From the NCBI GenBank assembly GCA_937950415.1, contig CALFDL010000026.1, forward strand, positions 1 to 17,118: a DNA stretch of 17,118 nt, given 5' to 3'. The notes under the pieces are model-generated. The model saw only the letters and a list, made by a program, of their open reading frames with translations. It had not been told where the DNA came from and did not search any database. Source of the DNA: an uncultured Collinsella sp. (lineage in GTDB: Bacteria; Actinomycetota; Coriobacteriia; Coriobacteriales; Coriobacteriaceae). This document shows, piece after piece, positions 1 through 7,061 of the stretch. Within the stretch, counting starts at the first letter, position 1. Every line of letters starts with the position of its first letter. Position numbers and translations under genes: made by a program.

Positions 1-41
1 GGCCCTTGCGGCGTAGTCGCTATTTATTCAGTCCAAGTTTC

Positions 42-62
42 GGGGTGCAGTTCACTGTCCCC
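42..62. repeat. Small hairpin / REP-like palindrome after the lipoprotein gene
   Basis: On the minus strand this reads GGGGACAGTGAACTGCACCC followed by C, which folds as GGGG/CCCC around CAGT/ACTG. It lies about 20 nt past the stop of the first lipoprotein gene. No U-tract follows, so it is a weak terminator candidate at best. The GGGGAC start resembles the REP-like units elsewhere in the window. The overlapping 20 nt at 55-74 match 18 of 20 positions of one arm of the terminator hairpin at 3794-3813, so this may be a decayed copy of the same repeat. Confidence 0.4.
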
Positions 63-82
63 TTTGTGGTGGTTTTGGTGCG

Positions 83-769
83 CTATGAGGCATTGGTCAG
101 GCGGCTCCAAAGTTCGTCAATATCGATTTGGTCGCCGCCGCTCAGATAACCGGTGTGAATAAAAGACTCACTATAGATATAGATGTCATGCGCGCTGTCG
201 CCATCATCTTCGGTGTCGTAGGCCGAAATCACGTAACGGCTGCCGTCGAGCGCCTTGACCAGCCAATACACGGAATCGTCGATTGTGCACTTCTCCTGCA
301 CTATCGCCGCATCGCCGATTGCGCCGGTGAGCGCACGATCGCCCGTCGTATAGCCGCCCACCGAGAGCAAAATCGCCACGCTATCGTCTCCGCCGCCCGG
401 CTCAAGTTCCTCGTACTCGGACTCCGAAAGCGGTATCGCACTGTTCGCAAGTTCGTCCACGTCATCCGAAATCTTAGAAAAGGTAAAAGCGAAAAGTCCC
501 GCATCATCGGCGGCACCGTAGCCCACGCTCTCGCCTTGCCACTCATAGTTTTGATGCTTGAGCAGGCGCACCAGGTCGGCGCCGTCCAAGTTGATCGCAG
601 CATAGACCGTCACGTTGGCGTTGTCGTCTACACAGGCGGCGTCCGCCGTGGTCGCCTTCTTGGCACCGCCCGCGCCGCCCAATCCGCCCGAGCAGCCAGC
701 CAGCGCACAAGCCAGCGCACCCGCGCCTGCCACAAAGGCCGCACGGTTCATCGTCACTTCATTCATCAT
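83..769 (-). CDS. Putative secreted lipoprotein, unknown function (paralogue of the next gene)
   Basis: A protein of 228 residues. The N terminus is a lipoprotein signal peptide: a hydrophobic stretch (about residues 9-24) ending in the lipobox LAGC, so it is probably lipidated at that Cys and anchored outside the cytoplasmic membrane. A short Gly/Ala/Lys linker follows, then an acidic globular domain. The start at 769, or the ATG directly after it, is supported by an AAGGA about 6 nt upstream. It shares an alignable pattern with the gene at 805-1563: a Y-x-W-Q motif after a helix, a G-G/S-Y segment in mid-domain, and a closing h-h-TG...GG...ID-E-h/F-W motif. The two are therefore paralogues from a tandem duplication. 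It is the last gene of the probable four-gene operon, 35 nt after its paralogue. No known family is recognised. Confidence 0.8.
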   Translation of the reverse strand: MMNEVTMNRAAFVAGAGALACALAGCSGGLGGAGGAKKATTADAACVDDNANVTVYAAINLDGADLVRLLKHQNYEWQGESVGYGAADDAGLFAFTFSKISDDVDELANSAIPLSESEYEELEPGGGDDSVAILLSVGGYTTGDRALTGAIGDAAIVQEKCTIDDSVYWLVKALDGSRYVISAYDTEDDGDSAHDIYIYSESFIHTGYLSGGDQIDIDELWSRLTNAS

Positions 770-804
770 GTTCGTTCCTTGCTACGGTATTGGCCACGTC
801 GCAC

Positions 805-1563
805 CTAGCCGAGCGCGCGTCCAGTCTTTTCCTGCCAAAATTCGTCTATCGTCGGAGCACCACCGCCCTGGGTAAACCTACCGGTCTTGATAGCCTCCTC
901 GGTAATGAGATCCAAGCGGTAGTCACCGTTTTCCATCGGGCTCGCCATGGCAACGTGCCGCGCCATGTTGGAACCGTATACGCACGCGATCCATGAGCCC
1001 GAAGTAATCTGCGCCCGGTCCTCGACCGGCACAGAAAAGCCCGCGATAACATCCTCGCAGCTCGAATAGCCCGAAAGTTGCAGCGTGAACATCACGGTGC
1101 TTCCGGTGCCGCCCTTGTCGAGCTTTCCGATTTCGTCCTCGCCGAGCCATTCGGTCGCGCCGTCCTTGCTGATATTGCAGACGCTGAGCACGTGTCCCGC
1201 CTCGTCCTCGTACATCTCGAGCGCGTCTTGCCAGGTATAGCCCTGCTGCGAGGCAAACTCCTGCAACTGCCAGCCCTTAAGCTCGAGGAGCGCCGCGATG
1301 CTGATGTTGCGGTGCGCATCCCAGCAATCATCCGACCACGTATCGAACGCATCCGCCGAGCCGCTGTCCGCGCCCGAGCCGCTGTCCGCGTCGCCGGAAT
1401 CGCCCGACGTCGCACCCGCGTCCATCTTGTCCTTTACCGGGCGGTCGTCGTTAAAACCCGTCGCATCCTGCGTCCGCTGTCCGCCGCACCCCACAAGCGT
1501 CAGCAGCGCCGTTCCCGCCGCCGCGACAAATGCCGTGCGCGAAAGTACCGTCTCCCTCATCAT
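805..1563 (-). CDS. Putative secreted lipoprotein, unknown function (paralogue of the downstream gene)
   Basis: A protein of 252 residues from the ATG at 1563 (a second ATG follows directly at 1560). This start is chosen because AAAGGA lies just upstream; the longer open frame back to 1683 would run into the preceding gene and has no signal peptide at its end. The N terminus is a lipoprotein signal with lipobox LVGC. After it comes a low-complexity Asp/Ser/Gly linker (D-S-G-D-A-D-S-G type), then a globular domain of about 170 residues similar in layout to the product at 83-769, ending in a TIDEFW motif. It is probably tethered to the outer face of the membrane. It lies 73 nt after the zinc-ribbon gene and 35 nt before its paralogue. 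Function unknown. Confidence 0.8.
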   Translation of the reverse strand: MMRETVLSRTAFVAAAGTALLTLVGCGGQRTQDATGFNDDRPVKDKMDAGATSGDSGDADSGSGADSGSADAFDTWSDDCWDAHRNISIAALLELKGWQLQEFASQQGYTWQDALEMYEDEAGHVLSVCNISKDGATEWLGEDEIGKLDKGGTGSTVMFTLQLSGYSSCEDVIAGFSVPVEDRAQITSGSWIACVYGSNMARHVAMASPMENGDYRLDLITEEAIKTGRFTQGGGAPTIDEFWQEKTGRALG

Positions 1564-1636
1564 TGTTCCTTTCCCGTTCTTTAGCACAATGCCGAGAAAC
1601 ACACCCGGCATCGATTCACACATAAGCCACCCCACG

Positions 1637-3199
1637 CTATTGACGAGGCAGTTCCGTCCAGCCAAAACCGGGTTCAAAACCATCGCGTGTACCGATCACA
1701 TCGCCCGAACCGTTGACCCAGGCCTGGTCGGCCATCACCGAGACCTCGACATCGGTGCCGTCGGGTCTGGTGTAATGGTTGACCCCGCGAATGGCATCGG
1801 AATACGAGGCGGCGCCCGTCCCCACGCCCGCGCTGGAAAAATTGGCGGCGCTGGCAGCCATATTCGCCGCGTGCTGACGGTCGCTGCGATCGAACCACGC
1901 CTGCTGGTAGCTGTCGAACGCCGCCTGTTGCGAGGCATGCATCTGTTGCCAGGCTGCAAACTGCTGTTGCTGCTGGGCAATGTTCATCTGCGTGCGTTGG
2001 CGCTGCTCAAGCACCATCTGTTGCTTTTGAGCTGACGCTTCGCGTGCAATCGCCGGATTGAGCCGCAGAGTCGACGCCATTGATGCAAGCGCCGTGGAGG
2101 CCGCCTCGTCCAGGCAACCTTCTGGCGCAACCAAACAGAAGCTGTCCCTGATACGCCACTGCAGCAGGTCGGCCGCGCCCAGCTCGAACGACGCTCCGTC
2201 CGGGCAACCGCCTCGACCCGTAGGCTGTTCTTGCGCGACGCCCTGTCCCACCGCTGCCGCCGTCTGGCGCTCGCGCAGGCGCTTGCCCAAAACACCGCCG
2301 ATCAGTCCACTCGAAAGGCCCGCGCCCAGCAGCGCCTCGGCCCCAGCGGCAACACCTTTGCCCATAGAACCCGCGACGCCGCCGATTGAAAACATATAGC
2401 TCTCGACTTTGGCCGCCACCGCGAGCTCGGTGGGCACCGGAGCGCCCGTGAGCCGATATCGACGCATGCGGCACTCATAGACCACATCACTCGGCTCCAT
2501 CGAAAAGCCCTGGATCGCAAAGTCGTTTGCCGCCTCGCGCTTTACGCGGGCACGCTCGCGCTCGATATCGACCGCCGCGCTCGATGGGTACGGTTGCTCG
2601 GCAACAACCTCTGCCCGCGCGCCCAGCCGTGCCGCACAGGCCTGAGCCAGCTCGTCGCAAGCTGCCTCCACGTGCACAAACACCTTGCGTTCGGTTTGCG
2701 TGGGGATACGCTTGGCAACGGCGCCCGCATCCACGTAGCAGAGCTCGGAGCGGTACACAATCCGCTCACCCATCGGACCCACCGCCGTCACGCCAACCGA
2801 AATCGGGCAGTCGAAACTGCCGCTGCGCTCAAGATGCGCCTCTTCGATATGCCAGCCCCGCGGCAGCGCCACCTGCGCGAGTGCCTGGCCGCCAGAGGTA
2901 TCGCGTGCGGCATGAAGCTCAAGGTCACCGATGTGAGGCATATCCGTCGTGGCCGCGTCACGAGACGACGACGCGACGCCGGCAGTCTCCACCGGCGCAT
3001 CGGCCGGCGCGTCCACACTCGGGTCGCCGCCTTCGTCCGCATCGTCATCGGCAGTCGCCCCATCTGTAGCCCCCACGGCGCCCGAGTAGCCCACAACGCC
3101 CTCAAGTCGGACGCCGCACCCCGGGCAAAATCGCACCGGCACGCCGGCGACCCGAGGCAGCTGCGCCCCACACGCTGGGCAGAATCTCAAGTCACTCAT
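1637..3199 (-). CDS. Zinc-ribbon protein with Gln-rich coiled coil, unknown function
   Basis: A protein of 520 residues from the ATG at 3199. An in-frame ATG at 3208 and a longer open frame back to 3253 exist, but AGGG upstream is correctly spaced only for 3199, and this start avoids overlap with the preceding gene. Residues 7-28 hold a zinc ribbon with two Cys pairs (FCPACG and FCPGCG). A disordered Asp/Ala-rich linker follows, then a globular region, a Gly/Ala-rich hydrophobic segment (about residues 270-310) that could insert in or lie on a membrane, and a long Gln-rich helix (QQQQQ, about residues 390-460). The C terminus has a domain containing YTRPDGTDVEVS and a WVNGSGDVIG segment. No catalytic motif is seen. 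The layout suggests a scaffolding or sensing protein. Operon partners are the membrane-anchored protein upstream (20 nt) and two lipoproteins downstream. Confidence 0.8.
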   Translation of the reverse strand: MSDLRFCPACGAQLPRVAGVPVRFCPGCGVRLEGVVGYSGAVGATDGATADDDADEGGDPSVDAPADAPVETAGVASSSRDAATTDMPHIGDLELHAARDTSGGQALAQVALPRGWHIEEAHLERSGSFDCPISVGVTAVGPMGERIVYRSELCYVDAGAVAKRIPTQTERKVFVHVEAACDELAQACAARLGARAEVVAEQPYPSSAAVDIERERARVKREAANDFAIQGFSMEPSDVVYECRMRRYRLTGAPVPTELAVAAKVESYMFSIGGVAGSMGKGVAAGAEALLGAGLSSGLIGGVLGKRLRERQTAAAVGQGVAQEQPTGRGGCPDGASFELGAADLLQWRIRDSFCLVAPEGCLDEAASTALASMASTLRLNPAIAREASAQKQQMVLEQRQRTQMNIAQQQQQFAAWQQMHASQQAAFDSYQQAWFDRSDRQHAANMAASAANFSSAGVGTGAASYSDAIRGVNHYTRPDGTDVEVSVMADQAWVNGSGDVIGTRDGFEPGFGWTELPRQ

Positions 3200-3219
3200 C
3201 CCGTACATCCCTAATTTCG

Positions 3220-3669
3220 TTAGCTGTTTTTGATCGCGGCAAGCTGCCGCCATAACTCATCGGCACCGTTAAGTCGGTACGCCGTCTTATCGAGCACGAT
3301 GTTTTTGCCCTCAAGTTCCACCGATTGCTCCGAGCCATCCGTATAGACAAAGACGAGCGTTCGGCCGGCATCGCTCGTCCGCTCATCCACCGCATCCCCC
3401 ACGGTGCAGCCATCGAGCACAGCAAAAGTCGATGCGACCAGTTCGGCATCGTCGGTCTCATAGACCGTCCGCGCCTCCCCGTCCTCGATAAGCTTGACCG
3501 CCACCGGAACGGCAGCGCAATCGTTGAGCGACACTTGCGCGGCAGTCTTTCCCTGAGCGCCATGGTCGCCGGCAACGTAAACTCGCAAGAGTGTCACCGC
3601 CGCGGCAAAGACCACCACGGCGATAAGCGCGCCCGCAATTTTATTAGACGCGCAATCCCGAGACGCCAT
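3220..3669 (-). CDS. Small membrane-anchored extracytoplasmic protein, unknown function
   Basis: A protein of 149 residues. One transmembrane or signal-anchor helix spans about residues 10-31 (hydrophobic, no lipobox Cys), preceded by a short N terminus with Arg and Lys. The remaining 115 or so residues should be outside the cell. This domain is mixed alpha/beta and ends in a DELWRQL motif that resembles the ELW/EFW endings of the two lipoproteins downstream, so all three could descend from one fold; that is an inference from short motifs. The ATG at 3669 follows a G-rich Shine-Dalgarno (GGAGGGGGG). It is the first gene of the probable minus-strand operon, and its promoter should lie between 3670 and 3772, after the LuxR terminator. 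I saw no convincing promoter boxes there. Confidence 0.75.
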   Translation of the reverse strand: MASRDCASNKIAGALIAVVVFAAAVTLLRVYVAGDHGAQGKTAAQVSLNDCAAVPVAVKLIEDGEARTVYETDDAELVASTFAVLDGCTVGDAVDERTSDAGRTLVFVYTDGSEQSVELEGKNIVLDKTAYRLNGADELWRQLAAIKNS

Positions 3670-3772
3670 AGGTGCACCCCCCTCCGTTCTGCTCTGCTCA
3701 GCATCACATTCATATGCCTTTGAGCACCAAAACGGCAGGTGACAAATGTCTCATATTCATATTTTTGCAGGT

Positions 3773-3813
3773 AAAAAACCACTACAAAGGTGCCTGTCAC
3801 CTTTGTAGTGGTT
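3773..3813 (-). terminator. Rho-independent terminator of the LuxR-type gene
   Basis: A perfect 16-bp stem (3777-3792 with 3798-3813) and a 5-nt loop start 2 nt after the TAG stop of the regulator gene. Reading the minus strand, the stem is followed by a run of T (the A-run at 3773-3778 of the plus strand). This is a classic intrinsic terminator that separates the regulator from the left operon. The arm at 3794-3813 is nearly repeated at 55-74, so the hairpin may derive from a dispersed repeat reused as a terminator. Confidence 0.85.
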
Positions 3814-3815
3814 AG

Positions 3816-5360
3816 CTAGTCTTGGGGTGTCCAGGACCAGAAGAAGTTGATGAGGGCTACGCGCGAGGAGGCACCGGTCTTTTTGTTGATCGAAGCGATG
3901 TGGCGATAGAGTGTGGAGCGCGAAAGGAAGAGTGCCGCCGCCACGTCCTGCACGCTGTCGTCCGAAACGACCAGCGCCTCCAGAACATCGCGCTCGCGCT
4001 TGGTGAGCCCAAAGGCGGCAACGAAGCCATCGAGCCGATCGTCAAACGAAAGCTCCGGCGCCTCCAGGGGCACCGTGTCGGCCTGGCCGGGCTCACAGCT
4101 CACGCCAAGATCGTCGGTGGCAAGCGCCAGCCCGCCGCGCGTCGCCTCGCCCTCACCGTCTTGTCCAAACTGTCCCAACAGCGAAATCGCGATGCCGACA
4201 AACAGCACGAGCACGACGCTCACTGCCGCCAGCACGTTTTGACTCGAGATAATCGCCACCGCCGGAGCCGTCACGAGCATCGAGCAAACGTTGTTGATAA
4301 CACGGCCCATGCACGGCCACAGATACGCCCAGCGGGCATACATCGAAATCGCGGCGAACTTCGTGGTGAAGAACACCACGAAAAAGCCCGTGCCAAGGTA
4401 AAAGATAATCGTGGCGGCAAGCGTGTTGCCACCGTTGCCATCGGTGATAAGCACAAAGAACGAGAGCGTGGACAGCATGGCGGCGCACGTCATGATGATA
4501 TTCATATACGAACGCCCACGCAGGTCATACAGGACGCCGGCGGCAAGGGCGCTCACAACCAGCAGCAAGCGCGGCCAGTCGCCCAGGTCGATAGCGCCAG
4601 CGGCATGCGAGGTCGTAAGGCCGGCATTGAGGGCCGCGAACACGCCGGTGAGGCAAGCAGTCGCCACCGTCAGACGCACCACGGCACCCTGAAAGGCCGC
4701 CTTTGCCTCGGGGTCATCGTGCCACCTGGCGCCACGCTCCGACGCATCGACCGATAGCTCGGCAATCTCGACCTCGAACTCGGGCGCAGGCTCATCACGC
4801 AATTTAGCGCGGCGGACACCGTGAAGCAGCCCCACCAGCGCAATCGCACAGGCAATGAGAACAGACTGCTGGGGAATGCCCGCAGGCATCACCATATGGT
4901 TGAGCACCTGCACCAAAATGCCCACAGCATAGGAAACCGCCACGGCGCGCGCCAGGCAGGGCGTCTGCGCAAAACGCCGCGCAAGATTGGCATGGGCGGT
5001 CGATCCGCAATAGCCCAGGGCGCAGCACGCCACCAGGCCGCCGGCAATTACTACCTCAAACCGCACTGCCATAATCATCAGCAGCAACGCCGATACCAAC
5101 AGCACGCCCGTAATATCGCTCGTCGCATCGATCGTCTGGGGACAGCGATAGTACAGAAATGGGCGCACGAAAAAGCCAATCACGCTCGCGCCGACAACGA
5201 TGCTCTCGTAGATGACGACCTCACTCGATGGCACGAACTCGACCATGCGCGCATCAAAGAGATACTCGCACGCCAAAAACGTGAAGAAGAACAGCGCTAG
5301 GCACAGAATCTCCCGCATGCCCCGGCGCAAATATGCGGTTGTGTCTCCCAGGTCCCTCAT
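3816..5360 (-). CDS. Membrane-embedded LuxR-family transcriptional regulator
   Basis: A protein of 514 residues from the ATG at 5360, chosen because GTGGGGG lies 6 nt upstream; the open frame extends back to 5396 but without a good ribosome site. Residues 1 to about 400 form many hydrophobic helices, about 12, resembling a transporter-like membrane domain. A short acidic linker leads to a C-terminal LuxR-type helix-turn-helix (about residues 452-514) with the typical LTKRERDVLEAL start and an SRSTLYRHIASINKKTG recognition region. Such membrane-LuxR fusions are numerous in Coriobacteriia, and are thought to sense a small molecule or membrane state and control neighbouring metabolic genes. Here the neighbours are the sugar locus upstream and the envelope operon downstream. 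Its ligand and target are not readable from sequence. Confidence 0.9.
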   Translation of the reverse strand: MRDLGDTTAYLRRGMREILCLALFFFTFLACEYLFDARMVEFVPSSEVVIYESIVVGASVIGFFVRPFLYYRCPQTIDATSDITGVLLVSALLLMIMAVRFEVVIAGGLVACCALGYCGSTAHANLARRFAQTPCLARAVAVSYAVGILVQVLNHMVMPAGIPQQSVLIACAIALVGLLHGVRRAKLRDEPAPEFEVEIAELSVDASERGARWHDDPEAKAAFQGAVVRLTVATACLTGVFAALNAGLTTSHAAGAIDLGDWPRLLLVVSALAAGVLYDLRGRSYMNIIMTCAAMLSTLSFFVLITDGNGGNTLAATIIFYLGTGFFVVFFTTKFAAISMYARWAYLWPCMGRVINNVCSMLVTAPAVAIISSQNVLAAVSVVLVLFVGIAISLLGQFGQDGEGEATRGGLALATDDLGVSCEPGQADTVPLEAPELSFDDRLDGFVAAFGLTKRERDVLEALVVSDDSVQDVAAALFLSRSTLYRHIASINKKTGASSRVALINFFWSWTPQD

Positions 5361-5544
5361 GGTAACCCCCACCCGCTTTGTTGTCCGGAACACCATTTTA
5401 ATAAAGAACCAATCTCAATATCGAAGCCGAGCTCGAAATACTGTAAATTCGACCCCAGCCGTCCGCATGACGCCGCGATTTTGAGCCGCATGACCCAGAA
5501 GGGGCGCGCGGTCTCTAGCTCGGCAAGGAGTGTCCCCAACTGTC
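5361..5544. other. Leader region of the LuxR-type gene, no gene seen
   Basis: No coding sequence is supported here. The part nearest the regulator (about 5390-5450) is AT-richer and should hold its promoter, but I could not match a convincing -35/-10 pair with normal spacing. At 5528-5538 there is a GAGTGTCCCCA word that also occurs just upstream of the related repeat at 13661-13671, so the repeat family may extend into this region. Confidence 0.35.
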
Positions 5545-5727
5545 ACTCATTTAAGTACGTCCCCAATGAGTGCAAGTGCCGCAAGTGCCAATCAAATGAC
5601 GAGAGTGGATAATCTCCCACTTTGAGCCCGCATGCAGGCCAAAAACGGGAGATTATCCACTCTCATTCTGTGGATAGTCATTGGGGACGTTCTTAAACGA
5701 CTAGTCAAACAAGAACGTCCCCAATGA
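5545..5727. repeat. Composite nested-palindrome element, copy A
   Basis: Four parts are visible. At 5545-5571 lies a REP-like unit containing AAGTACGTCCCCAATGA, followed by a 9-bp tandem repeat GCAAGTGCC. At 5601-5618 and 5647-5664 lies a perfect 18-bp inverted repeat around a 28-nt loop. At 5678-5700 lies an inverted, slightly diverged REP-like unit. At 5711-5727 comes another partial unit in the first orientation, which pairs with 5678-5694 as a perfect 17-bp stem. The part from 5593 to about 5705 aligns without gaps, with about 13 mismatches, to 13703-13815. It sits between the stop of the ROK kinase gene (15 nt away) and the LuxR-type gene. No transposase is encoded, so this is a non-autonomous element. 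Confidence 0.8.
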
Positions 5728-5741
5728 TTATGTCCAATGCG

Positions 5742-6653
5742 CTACACCAGGCGTATGGCCTCCTGGACGGCACCGTAAAGGTTGGCGTCGTTGCCGAGCT
5801 CGGCCGCCTTTATCTGCGGCACAGGAATGCCGGCAAGGGCCCCTTCGTAACTCGCGAGGGCCAGCGGCATCTGCGCACGCAGGGCATCAACGAGCTCGGG
5901 ATGGCACGAGATGCCGCCTGCGATCACAAAGACCTCGGGGTCGAGCACGGCCTGCAAGTTGATGAGCTGTCCGTCAAAGGCGCGAGCGTAGCGGTCGAGT
6001 GCGCGCTGCGCCGCCATGTCACCACTCGCGATCCACTCAAAGACGCGGCGGCCGTCCACCGGAGAACCCGCAGGCAGGCCCTTCTCGGCAACGGCAGCAT
6101 CGCGGAGCGCACGCCAACCGCCCGAATCGGCAAAGGAGTTTCCCATGTTCGCGGCAGTCGTGACATCGTTGCGCAAGAAGCTGAACTCGCCTGCAAAGCA
6201 GTGCGCGCCGCGCAGGACCTTGCCGTCGATGACGATACCGCCGCCGATGCCCGTGCCGATAGCGAGCACCACGCCAAAACGCGTCCCGCGCAGAGCGCCA
6301 GCCGCATACTCACCGAGTGCACAGCACTTACCGTCGTTATTGACGGCAATCGGCACCCCCAGTGCCTCGCGCATGAGCTTTCCGAGCGGACAGCCATCCA
6401 TAAACGTGAGCGCACCACCGCGATGGATCGTTCCTGTGACATCTCCCTCGTAGATGCCGCCGGGCGCACTCACGCCCACGGCGCTCACGCGCTCGCGACA
6501 CGGCTCGACGAGCGAGATCAGCGCCGCGACCGTCTCCTCAGCCGTGGTAAAGCCCGTCGGCAGGCTTCCGCGCTCGCGGATGGAAAAATCCTCGCCCAGC
6601 ACAGCCCATTTAACGGCCGTACCGCCCACATCGATTCCAAAAAACTCCTGCAT
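5742..6653 (-). CDS. ROK-family sugar kinase, BglK-like
   Basis: A protein of 303 residues from the ATG at 6653, which has AGGAG 5 nt upstream; a GTG at 6659 is too close to that site. The N terminus has the phosphate-binding motif DVGGTAVK (residues 8-15) of the ASKHA fold, and AIGTGIGGGIVIDG in the middle is the second ROK signature. Unlike glucokinase or NagC-type ROK proteins, it lacks the CxCGxxGC zinc site. The region after AHCFAGEFSF carries no Cys cluster, as in the beta-glucoside kinase BglK, which also shares the NL-x-x-hhDP-E/Q-x-hhIxGGh segment. It probably phosphorylates a sugar or disaccharide at C6 in the cytoplasm using ATP; the substrate is not determined. It is the last gene of the minus-strand sugar operon. 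Confidence 0.88.
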   Translation of the reverse strand: MQEFFGIDVGGTAVKWAVLGEDFSIRERGSLPTGFTTAEETVAALISLVEPCRERVSAVGVSAPGGIYEGDVTGTIHRGGALTFMDGCPLGKLMREALGVPIAVNNDGKCCALGEYAAGALRGTRFGVVLAIGTGIGGGIVIDGKVLRGAHCFAGEFSFLRNDVTTAANMGNSFADSGGWRALRDAAVAEKGLPAGSPVDGRRVFEWIASGDMAAQRALDRYARAFDGQLINLQAVLDPEVFVIAGGISCHPELVDALRAQMPLALASYEGALAGIPVPQIKAAELGNDANLYGAVQEAIRLV

Positions 6654-6693
6654 GTTCACTCCTTACAAGCGTAGCCCCGGACGCGCATCGCCG

Positions 6694-6729
6694 CGACCAT
6701 CACAGGGGCTACCCCCCCTGCGATGGTCG
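6694..6729. other. Intergenic hairpin upstream of the ROK kinase
   Basis: CGACCATC (6694-6701) pairs with GATGGTCG (6722-6729), and inside it CAGGGG pairs with CCCCTG around a C-rich loop. It lies between the end of the decayed glycosidase remnant and the kinase start. No U-tract follows on either strand, so it is more likely an mRNA processing or stability structure, or a residue of a repeat, than an intrinsic terminator. Confidence 0.45.
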
Positions 6730-6765
6730 TGCAGCAAGTCACGCCCGGTGCCGATTATCTCTGTT

Positions 6766-6932
6766 TTACGCCTCTAATATGGTCAGGCGAAGCATCATAT
6801 ACTGCTTACTTGGGAGATCGATGCGGAACTTGCCCTCAAAGGTTCCGGGAAGCTCCTCCTCCGTCATGCCCCATGTGTCCACGACACTCACCTTGCACCG
6901 AGCGCCCGACTCGCCCTCAAACTCACGAGACC
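6766..6932 (-). pseudogene. 3' remnant of a glycoside hydrolase (DUF5605-type C-terminal domain)
   Basis: A frame of about 55 codons ends in TAA at 6766 and has no start of its own. It encodes a clean protein-like tail including DTWGMTEEELPGTFEGKF and ending LPSKQYMMLRLTILEA. This pattern (hhDTWxMT...GxhxGKhxhxLPxKxYhhhRh) is what I recall as the C-terminal beta-sandwich (DUF5605) of DUF5060/DUF4038-type glycosidases. The frame runs upstream directly into a REP-like unit at 6933, and nothing of the catalytic part remains between there and the DUF4038 gene. So a second glycosidase gene once stood here and lost its 5' part. The family name is from memory of the motif; that it is a coding remnant is more certain. 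Confidence 0.65.
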
Positions 6933-7017
6933 ACTCATTTAAGTACGTCCCCAATGAGCGTGGCGGAATGGCTCCCCTTGGCAGCTTAAAGCCGTCATGC
7001 AGGAACCATTCCGTCGC
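6933..7017. repeat. REP-like unit plus hairpin, element C
   Basis: At 6933-6958 lies a copy of the REP-like unit, 26 of 26 nt identical to 5545-5570. It is followed at once by a 16-nt inverted repeat (6960-6975 with 7002-7017, three non-Watson-Crick positions) around a 26-nt loop. The plan (unit, then a long hairpin with a loop of similar size) is that of copy A, but the hairpin sequence differs, apart from a TGCAGG word in the loop. No inverted closing unit is seen, so it is a partial or variant element. It lies between the DUF4038 gene and the pseudogene. Confidence 0.7.
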
Positions 7018-7061
7018 AGCCTAATGAAAGGGACTGGGCTGTAAATGTTGGAGAAGAGCCG

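Noticed and set aside
5545..5727. CRISPR array
   Set aside because: Repeated units are few, palindromic and in both orientations, without regular spacers or cas genes.
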